Shown here piece after piece: positions 31,965 through 37,602 of a DNA stretch of 37,602 nt. The position numbers were made by a program, and so were the translations under genes. The DNA lies in the NCBI GenBank assembly GCA_910588005.1, contig CAJUQM010000026.1, positions 1 through 37,602 on the forward strand, written 5' to 3'. The first letter of the stretch is position 1. Every line of letters starts with the position of its first letter. The notes under the pieces are model-generated. The model was given only the letters and a program-made list of their open reading frames with translations. It was not told where the DNA came from and searched no databases. The stretch comes from an uncultured Oscillibacter sp. Its GTDB lineage: Bacteria > Bacillota > Clostridia > Oscillospirales > Oscillospiraceae.

Positions 31965-32339
31965 ATGATCGAACGCGTATCGAGACAAATCCCGGTTCAA
32001 CAGCCGGCGGCGTCCCAGCGGGTACAGCAGGGCGGCGGCTTTGGCGGGCTGTTTCAGCAGGAGCTGGCAAAGGCCGCTCCGGCGCAGGACGTGGCGTTTT
32101 CCAAGCACGCTATGACCCGGGCCGAGGAGCGGGGGATTGAGATCACCCCCAGCCTGATGGACCAGATCCGGGGCAGCATGGTGCGGGCCCAGGCCAAGGG
32201 CGCCACCAACATTCTGGCAATGGATGCCGAAAAGGCGTTTATCATCAATGTGCCCCATGCCAAAGTGATTACCGCGATTACCCAGGATGAGATGAGAGAC
32301 AGCGTATTTACCAACATTGACGGCGCCGTGTTCCTGTAA
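31965..32339 (+). CDS. Flagellar operon protein (TIGR02530-like)
   Basis: This 124-residue protein starts MIERVSRQIPVQQPAASQRV and has the conserved core FSKHAMTRAEERGIEIT followed by NILAMDAEKAFIINVPHAKV and the C-terminal FTNIDGAVFL. It matches the small protein encoded between flgD and flgE in many Firmicutes (TIGR02530, function unproven). It lies six bases after flgD and is certainly part of the operon. The ribosome site before ATG 31965 is weak (TGTGAG), so translation may be coupled to flgD. Confidence 0.85.
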   Translation: MIERVSRQIPVQQPAASQRVQQGGGFGGLFQQELAKAAPAQDVAFSKHAMTRAEERGIEITPSLMDQIRGSMVRAQAKGATNILAMDAEKAFIINVPHAKVITAITQDEMRDSVFTNIDGAVFL

Positions 32340-32440
32340 GGCTTTACGGATGGCAGGACCGGTTTTCGGAGGCCATGGCGCCCCGCCCGACTGGCGGGAC
32401 CCAGACGGCGCCAAAAATCGAAAGGAGACTATTTTTCCCT

Positions 32441-33733
32441 ATGACTGGATCAATGTACGCATCCATTGGCGGCTTGAAGGCGCACATGCAGAAGCTGAGC
32501 GTCATCGGAAACAACGTGGCAAACGTCAACACCCAGGGCTACAAGACCCAGCGCACCGTGTTCCGGGACACCGTCTACAGCACGTACCGCAGCGGATCTG
32601 ACGGCACCCAGGTGGTGGGCGGCAAGAACCCCTCCCAGCTGGGCTACGGTTCCTCGGTGGCCAGCATCGACCTGGATATGTCCTCCGCCACCTATAACCC
32701 CGGCAACCCCACGGACGTCGCAATTGTGGGCGACGGATTCTTCCTGGTGGGCGACAAGGATGTGGCGGACGTCATCGACCCCACCAATCCGGACAGCTTT
32801 AAGAGTCTGAATCTGACCCGGGTGGGTGATCTCAGGCAGGACGCCAACGGCTATTTTGTAGATGGCACCGGCAAGTGCGTCTATGGTTTCCTGTGCGTAG
32901 GCGTCAGCGAGAGCGGCGAACCCATTATCAGCGACCAGCTGGTTCCCCTGCGGGCGCCCCGCATGCAGGAAGTGCCTGTTGACATCAAGACCGGCCAGGA
33001 GATCACCGGCGCCGGGCTGGACGCGGACGGGATCCCCAACACCGGAACGGAGGGTGTAGACTGGGAGTACCGGAAGGTGATCCGCTGGCCCCAGTACCAG
33101 CAGGAAGGCGAGGGCGACACCGGGACCACGAACATCAAGCTCCAGGACGCCCAAAAGCAGGTCGGCGGGGACGACCAGGACCCCGACGCGCCGGCACAGT
33201 ACGAACCCCTGCCCCCCGCCACCATTGATGGAATTACGATCAATGAAAAAACCGGCTGCATCTCCGGCACCACGAAGGACACCAAGGAGCGGGTGATTAT
33301 CGGCTACCTTGCCATCGGCAGTGTGACCAACCCCAACGGCGTGACCCATATCGGAAGTTCTTACTACACCGCGGGTCCCGGCGCCGGCGACCTGAACATC
33401 ACCATGATGGGCGGCATGGGCAAAGAGGTGACCACGGTGAATGCCCAGGGCAACGAAGTGAAGGGCATGAAGTATGTCAACGGCAGTATCGAGGGCCTTT
33501 ACCGTGAGGGCGCCCAGGACGATCCCAACGACCAGGTTGATCTGCCGGAGGAGTCTTTGATCAACAGCTCCGGCAAGACGGAGCTGATGACCGGCTTCCT
33601 GGAGGCGCCCAACGTGGACCTGGCTACCGAGATCTCTGAACTGATCACCACCCAGCGCGGCTATCAGGCCAACACCCGCATTATCACCGTGACCGACTCC
33701 ATGCTGGAGGAACTGGTCAACATGAAGCGCTAA
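32441..33733 (+). CDS. flgE: Flagellar hook protein FlgE
   Basis: This 430-residue protein starts MTGSMYASIGGLKAHMQKLS and has the axial-protein N-terminal rod motif NNVANVNTQGYKTQRTVFRD and C-terminal TTQRGYQANTRIITVTDSML. Both ends form the coiled D0 domain, while the middle (about 150-370) is variable and surface-exposed (Asp/Gly-rich, KQVGGDDQDPDAPAQYEPLP). ATG 32441 follows AAAGGAG by 13 bases. It polymerises into the flexible hook after export. A small hairpin lies in the 101-base gap before it. Confidence 0.94.
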   Translation: MTGSMYASIGGLKAHMQKLSVIGNNVANVNTQGYKTQRTVFRDTVYSTYRSGSDGTQVVGGKNPSQLGYGSSVASIDLDMSSATYNPGNPTDVAIVGDGFFLVGDKDVADVIDPTNPDSFKSLNLTRVGDLRQDANGYFVDGTGKCVYGFLCVGVSESGEPIISDQLVPLRAPRMQEVPVDIKTGQEITGAGLDADGIPNTGTEGVDWEYRKVIRWPQYQQEGEGDTGTTNIKLQDAQKQVGGDDQDPDAPAQYEPLPPATIDGITINEKTGCISGTTKDTKERVIIGYLAIGSVTNPNGVTHIGSSYYTAGPGAGDLNITMMGGMGKEVTTVNAQGNEVKGMKYVNGSIEGLYREGAQDDPNDQVDLPEESLINSSGKTELMTGFLEAPNVDLATEISELITTQRGYQANTRIITVTDSMLEELVNMKR

Positions 33734-33760
33734 GCCGCTGAGATTTGACAATGCGGCCCA

Positions 33761-33785
33761 CCGGAGGCGCAAAACGCGCCTCCGG
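33761..33785. repeat. 10-bp hairpin between flgE and flbD
   Basis: CCGGAGGCGC / GCGCCTCCGG with loop AAAAC lies in the 79-base gap after flgE. There is no T-run, so it is more likely an mRNA stability element than a terminator. Confidence 0.75.
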
Positions 33786-33812
33786 CGGGTACGCCGGAAA
33801 GGACGGTTTGCT

Positions 33813-34028
33813 ATGATCCTTTTAACGAAGCGCAACCACGAAAAATTTCTGGTCAACCACCTGCAAATCGAGCACATTGAGTGCATTCCCGAGTCCAAAA
33901 TCACTATGATGAACCACGATTATTACCTCGTCCGCGAAAGCGTGGAGGAGATCATCAATAAAATCGCTGTATACAACGCCAAGGTCCAGGACATCCACAG
34001 AGAGATCTCGGTGACGGACAAGCGTTGA
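33813..34028 (+). CDS. flbD: FlbD family flagellar protein
   Basis: The 71-residue protein starts MILLTKRNHEKFLVNHLQIE and continues IECIPESKITMMNHDYYLVR, the FlbD/SwrD pattern. SwrD of Bacillus subtilis affects motor power; the biochemical action is not settled. GGAAAGGACGG precedes the ATG. It sits between flgE and motA, the standard position in clostridia. Confidence 0.92.
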   Translation: MILLTKRNHEKFLVNHLQIEHIECIPESKITMMNHDYYLVRESVEEIINKIAVYNAKVQDIHREISVTDKR

Positions 34029-34086
34029 ACAAATAGAAAATTTGCGGCCCGGGCTTGACCGTCCGGGCGAAAGGGTGTACCATGTC

Positions 34087-34920
34087 ATGAATATCAACTA
34101 TATCATTGGTCTGGTAGGTGCCTTGGCAGTATTCCTGTTCGGCTGTATTACCTCGCTGACGGTGTATCCGGAGTTCAATTTCACCGTGAATATCATGAAC
34201 CTCTGGAACTTCTTTGACGCGGCCAGTATTCTGATCGTGATCGGGTGTACGCTGTTCATTGTGGCGGCCAGCTTCCCCGGCTCCATGCTGAAGGCCATGC
34301 CAAAGCACTTCGGAATCATCCTGAAAACCAAGGTCTTCGACCCTGTGCACTACATCGAGCAGCTGGTGGAGCTGGCGCAGATCGCCCGTAAGAACGGCCT
34401 GCTGTCCCTGGAGGAGAAGGCCAACGAGCAGACGGACCCGTTTTTCAAGCAGGCTATCATGCTGATCGTGGACGCCAACGACCAGGATAAGGTGCGGGCC
34501 ATCTTGGAAAATGACATCGAGTGCATGAACGCCCGCCACGAGGATGCGGCGGCCATGTACGACAAGGCGTCCAGCATAGCGCCGGCCTTCGGTATGGTGG
34601 GTACCCTGGTGGGCCTGATTAACATGCTCAAGTCCATGGACGTGGAAGGCGGCGCGGGCGACCTGGGCGGCGCCATGGGTACCGCTCTGATTACCACGCT
34701 GTACGGCTGTATTATGGCCCACATGGTCTTCGGTCCTGTGGCCCAGCTGCTGCGCGGCCGGGACGAGGAAGAGGTCCTCTGCAAGCAGATTATCGTGGAG
34801 GGTGTGATGGCCATCCAGGCCGGTGAAAACCCCAAGGCCCTGAAAGAGCGGCTGCTGACCTATATGGCCCAGCGTGAGCGCGAGATGGGTGAGGACAGCC
34901 GCAAGGGCGGCGAGGGCTGA
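34087..34920 (+). CDS. motA: Flagellar motor stator protein MotA
   Basis: The 277-residue four-helix stator subunit starts MNINYIIGLVGALAVFLFGC. Helices lie at about 5-25, 38-62, 155-180 and 190-215. The conserved segment SIAPAFGMVGTLVGLINML contains the proline-bearing third helix, and the cytoplasmic loop contains the charged residues that contact FliG. With MotB it forms the ion channel that drives rotation. ATG 34087 follows GAAAGGGTG. motB starts 38 bases after the stop. Confidence 0.94.
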   Translation: MNINYIIGLVGALAVFLFGCITSLTVYPEFNFTVNIMNLWNFFDAASILIVIGCTLFIVAASFPGSMLKAMPKHFGIILKTKVFDPVHYIEQLVELAQIARKNGLLSLEEKANEQTDPFFKQAIMLIVDANDQDKVRAILENDIECMNARHEDAAAMYDKASSIAPAFGMVGTLVGLINMLKSMDVEGGAGDLGGAMGTALITTLYGCIMAHMVFGPVAQLLRGRDEEEVLCKQIIVEGVMAIQAGENPKALKERLLTYMAQREREMGEDSRKGGEG

Positions 34921-34958
34921 GGCGGCCCCGGACACGAGTGAAGGAAAGGTGAGAAACA

Positions 34959-35747
34959 GTGGCCTTAAAGAAAAAAAGCGGCGGGGGCGGCGGCGCCAAC
35001 TGGATGGATACATACGGCGACATGGTGACGCTGCTGCTGTGCTTCTTCGTGCTGCTTTACTCTATGTCCACCATTGACTCCTCCAAATGGCAGGCTCTGG
35101 TGATGAGCTTTAACCCCATGGCGGCCAAGACGATGACGGAGACCCCCGGCGGCGAAGGCCCCAGCGCCGATGCCAATGACGGCGGCGTTGTTCCGGAGCC
35201 GCCCGACCAGTCCAACGTCACGCAGGAGGAGATTGACGAGGATATTGAGGCGTTGTTCCAAGCCATTCAGACATATATTCAGCAGAGCAACCAGCAGAGT
35301 ACGATTACGGCGGCCAAGGACGGCGGAAAGATCTATATCTCCTTTGGAGACACCGTGTTTTTTGCCGGCGAGAGTTCCTACCTGAGACCGGAGGCCCAGC
35401 CGGTGCTGAAGGCAGTCAGCGAAATGCTGGGTACCGCGTCCGAATCCATCAGTGAGGTACGGGTCCTGGGCCACACCGCCCAGGGCGATCCCAAGAAGCC
35501 CAACACCGTGGAGAAGGACCGGAGGCTGTCCAGCGAGCGGGCGGCCAACGTGGTTATCTTTATTCAGAAAGAGGATGTCATCGCGCCGGTGAAGCTGATC
35601 AGCGAGGGCATCGGCCAGTGGAGACCGGTGGCCAGCAATGAGACCACGGAAGGGCGGGCCCAGAACCGCCGGGTGGAGATGATTATCAGCGGCCGGAATC
35701 TCCAGATGGAGGCCGAGGGCGTAACCACCTATTATACGACTAAGTAA
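34959..35747 (+). CDS. motB: Flagellar motor stator protein MotB
   Basis: The 262-residue protein has a GTG start after AAGGAAAGGTGAG. A Gly-rich cytoplasmic N-terminus (KKKSGGGGGANW) leads into one membrane helix (about 20-36), with D21 in TYGDMVTLLL matching the essential ion-binding aspartate. The OmpA-like peptidoglycan-binding domain is at about 130-250 (VRVLGHTAQGD, KDRRLSSERAANVVIF, AQNRRVEMII). It anchors the stator to the wall. Proton or sodium preference cannot be read reliably from this sequence. Confidence 0.94.
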   Translation: MALKKKSGGGGGANWMDTYGDMVTLLLCFFVLLYSMSTIDSSKWQALVMSFNPMAAKTMTETPGGEGPSADANDGGVVPEPPDQSNVTQEEIDEDIEALFQAIQTYIQQSNQQSTITAAKDGGKIYISFGDTVFFAGESSYLRPEAQPVLKAVSEMLGTASESISEVRVLGHTAQGDPKKPNTVEKDRRLSSERAANVVIFIQKEDVIAPVKLISEGIGQWRPVASNETTEGRAQNRRVEMIISGRNLQMEAEGVTTYYTTK

Positions 35748-35752
35748 ATCCG

Positions 35753-35774
35753 TCCGCGGCGGACCCGCCGCGGA
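35753..35774. repeat. 10-bp hairpin between motB and fliM
   Basis: TCCGCGGCGG / CCGCCGCGGA with a two-base loop fills half of the 49-base gap where many related operons carry fliL. No T-run follows. Confidence 0.8.
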
Positions 35775-35796
35775 GTAAGCACAGGCAGGGGGACTT

Positions 35797-36801
35797 ATGG
35801 CAGATGTATTATCACAAGCTCAAATAGACGCTTTGCTGAATTCCGTCCGCAGCGGCGAGAAGAATTTGGAGAAGTCGTCCTCTGAGCAGGAGAAAAAATA
35901 CGCTAAATACGATTTTGCCAGTCCGCGGAAGTTCACCAAGGACCGGATCAAAATGCTGGGCGGTATCTTTGAGAACTACTCCCGGGTGATCGGCTCCCGC
36001 TTGAATGCCCGTCTTCGGGCAGGCTGTGAGATCACGGTAGAGAGTGTGGAGGAACAGCACTACTACGAGTTTTCCAACGCTTTGACGGAGGGCGACGTGC
36101 TGGCGCTGGCGGATGTGGATATCAAGGACACCCCCCAGGAACAGCCGGTGATGTTCTACCTCTCCACGGTCACGGCTTTGAGTATGATGGACCGTTTGAT
36201 GGGCGGCGAAGGCGCGGTGGATGACAGCGTTGATTCGGATTACAGCTATACCGACTTGGAGCTACGGCTGTATGAGGACTTGGTACAGGACATCATCTCC
36301 GTATTGGGCGTCAGCTGGGAAAATTATATCCGCATCAGTTTTGCCTATAATCGAACGGACGTGAACCCCACGCTGAGCCAGCTGCTGGGTGTGGATGAGA
36401 CCGTGGTGATTGTGGATTTGAAGATGCAGTTTGCCAACCTGTCGGGCCGCATGAGCATTTGCTTCCCGGGGGATATGCTGATGAGCGTATTTGCTGAGAT
36501 CAGCCGGGAGAACCCTGTGCGGAAGGTGGCCGCTGAGGATAAATCGGAAGAGATTTTTGAAGGCCTGCGGGACTCCAGCTTGGAGATTGTGGCGGAGATG
36601 GCAGATACCCAGCTGTCTCTCAGCGATATCTACCATTTGAATGTGGGAGATGTCATTGATCTGGGATACTCCAAGGACTCTCCAATTTACTTGGAGATCG
36701 GCGGCTACCACTGGTTTACGGGCCGCATGGGCACCCATAAGAAAAATATGGCTGTGAAGATAGACGACGTATGCTATCAGGCCGAGCAAAGGAGCGAATA
36801 G
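35797..36801 (+). CDS. fliM: Flagellar motor switch protein FliM
   Basis: The 334-residue switch protein starts MADVLSQAQIDALLNSVRSG, the canonical CheY-P binding peptide. The middle CheC-like domain (PRKFTKDRIKMLGGIFENYS, about 45-225) and the C-terminal FliMN_C domain (LSLSDIYHLNVGDVIDLGYS, about 250-325) are both complete. It sets rotation direction in response to chemotaxis signals. AGGCAGGGGG precedes the ATG. fliY follows after five bases. Confidence 0.95.
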   Translation: MADVLSQAQIDALLNSVRSGEKNLEKSSSEQEKKYAKYDFASPRKFTKDRIKMLGGIFENYSRVIGSRLNARLRAGCEITVESVEEQHYYEFSNALTEGDVLALADVDIKDTPQEQPVMFYLSTVTALSMMDRLMGGEGAVDDSVDSDYSYTDLELRLYEDLVQDIISVLGVSWENYIRISFAYNRTDVNPTLSQLLGVDETVVIVDLKMQFANLSGRMSICFPGDMLMSVFAEISRENPVRKVAAEDKSEEIFEGLRDSSLEIVAEMADTQLSLSDIYHLNVGDVIDLGYSKDSPIYLEIGGYHWFTGRMGTHKKNMAVKIDDVCYQAEQRSE

Positions 36802-36806
36802 ACGGT

Positions 36807-37602
36807 ATGGAGAAAGAATTATTCAGTCCGATGGATATCGACGCCCTCGGCGAAATGATGAATATCAGCCTTGGCTCCTCTGCGACAGCGGTTTCCAATC
36901 TGCTGGACCACCGGGTTGATATTACAACGCCCAAGGTGACGGTTGTCCCAACGGACGAGTTTACCATTGGCAATCTGGAACCTGCCATGGGCATTGAAAT
37001 AAAATATGTAGAGGGCCTGGCGGGCAGCAATATCATGCTGCTGCGCCGCAGAGATATCAAGGTGATCGTTGATATCCTGATGGGGTCTGAAACACCGGAC
37101 GAGGAGTTTGAACTCAATGAGCTGACCATCAGCGCCGTGTGCGAGGTCATGAACCAGATGATGGGCGCAGCGGCTACAGCCATGAGCGACTTCCTGGGAT
37201 TTCCGGTGGACATCTCCACGCCGAAGCCTTTTGAGCTGGAGGATCTGCAGGCGTTTAAAGAAAACCACCTGCCCAAGGGTGAGGACACTTTGGTGGTGGT
37301 TCGATTTGCCTTAAAGATCGAGGACGCGCTGGAAAGCGAGTTCATGAACGTAATTACCGTCAAACTGGCCAGGGAACTGCTGAAAGGTCTTGGGCTGGGT
37401 GACGATGAGGAAGAGCCGGCTCCTGCCGCAGAACCTGCTCCTGCTCCCGCTCCCGCACCCGCGCCGGAGGCCTCCGGCGGCGGAAGCCGGAAGATGAGCC
37501 AGGAAGAGATCGAGCAGATGCTGGCGGGCGGCGGAGCCGCAGCCCCTGCTCCCGCACCCGCGCCGGAGGCCTCCGGCGGCGGAAGCCGGAAGATGAGCCA
37601 GG
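36807..37602 (+). CDS. fliY: Flagellar motor switch phosphatase FliY (3' end beyond window)
   Basis: At least 265 residues lie in the window. Residues 1-190 are a CheC-like domain with two phosphatase-type helices, ALGEMMNISLGSSATAVSNL and ELTISAVCEVMNQMMGAAAT, matching the D/S-x3-E-x2-N motif of CheC/FliY proteins that dephosphorylate CheY-P. An Ala-Pro-rich linker follows (from about 193), holding the motif SRKMSQEEIEQMLAGGG and a second copy starting near the window end. The C-terminal FliN domain should follow outside. AAAGGAG lies 12 bases before ATG 36807. The N-terminal CheY-binding peptide seen in Bacillus FliY is only weakly recognisable (FSPMDIDAL), while the linker motif resembles it better. 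Confidence 0.93.
   Translation, partial: MEKELFSPMDIDALGEMMNISLGSSATAVSNLLDHRVDITTPKVTVVPTDEFTIGNLEPAMGIEIKYVEGLAGSNIMLLRRRDIKVIVDILMGSETPDEEFELNELTISAVCEVMNQMMGAAATAMSDFLGFPVDISTPKPFELEDLQAFKENHLPKGEDTLVVVRFALKIEDALESEFMNVITVKLARELLKGLGLGDDEEEPAPAAEPAPAPAPAPAPEASGGGSRKMSQEEIEQMLAGGGAAAPAPAPAPEASGGGSRKMSQ
37449..37602 (+). repeat. 99-bp tandem duplication in the fliY linker
   Basis: Bases 37449-37503 recur exactly at 37548-37602, where the window ends. The period is 99 bp, encoding a 33-residue unit containing Ala-Pro pairs, EASGGGSRKMSQ and EEIEQMLAGGG. The total copy number is not visible. Confidence 0.88.

Noticed and set aside
32450..33904. 484-codon frame antisense to flgE
   Set aside because: It is a high-GC shadow frame fully covering a recognised gene, with no ribosome site or family motif.

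Overview
The window reads as a chromosome segment of a moderately GC-rich, motile, anaerobic Firmicute, most likely a gut clostridium of the Oscillospirales (inference). The reasons are sigma-A promoters (TTGACA/TATAAT type), AGGAGG ribosome sites, frequent TTG starts, Pta-type acetate metabolism, a Zur-ZnuBC locus and a clostridial flagellar gene order including the FliY switch protein. No tRNA, rRNA, CRISPR array, transposase or phage gene was recognised.

Positions 1-7532, all on the minus strand: the 5' part of tex, a DUF1846 protein, a gene-poor stretch packed with hairpins and one perfect 36-bp palindrome, then a four-gene operon (ECF sigma factor, zinc-finger anti-sigma factor, TM2-like membrane protein, LiaF-like membrane protein). 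Next is a large membrane-anchored LysM-G5-M23 cell-wall peptidase. Together these suggest envelope sensing and wall remodelling.

Positions 7533-17321 hold mixed housekeeping and regulatory genes. They are pta, an HTH regulator with four membrane segments, a 52-codon small gene, a protein with an Imm33/DUF2185-like C-terminus, zur-znuC-znuB with an operator-like dyad just inside the transcript, a sugar-nucleotidyltransferase-like gene, a secreted SGNH hydrolase, a 26-codon microprotein gene, mnmA, and a histidine-kinase-like ATPase with Ser where the phosphoacceptor His should be.

Positions 17597-22669 (minus) form a phosphorelay operon: a REC-HD-GYP-PAS-like-GGDEF response regulator, a stand-alone Hpt protein, and a Cache-like hybrid histidine kinase with two receiver domains. 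It combines c-di-GMP synthesis and breakdown domains and is divergent from the flagellar operon.

Positions 23064-37602 (plus) are a long flagellar operon: flgB-flgC-fliE-fliF-fliG-fliH-fliI-fliJ-fliK-flgD-(TIGR02530-like)-flgE-flbD-motA-motB-fliM-fliY (cut by the window end). A sigma-A promoter is followed by a roughly 225-nt structured leader that ends in a strong intrinsic terminator before flgB. This is a candidate unrecognised riboswitch or attenuator controlling the whole operon, and is the most interesting signal here. Other oddities are the absence of fliL between motB and fliM, a proline-rich repeat tail on FlgD, and a 99-bp tandem duplication in the fliY linker carrying FliM-like SQEEI motifs.
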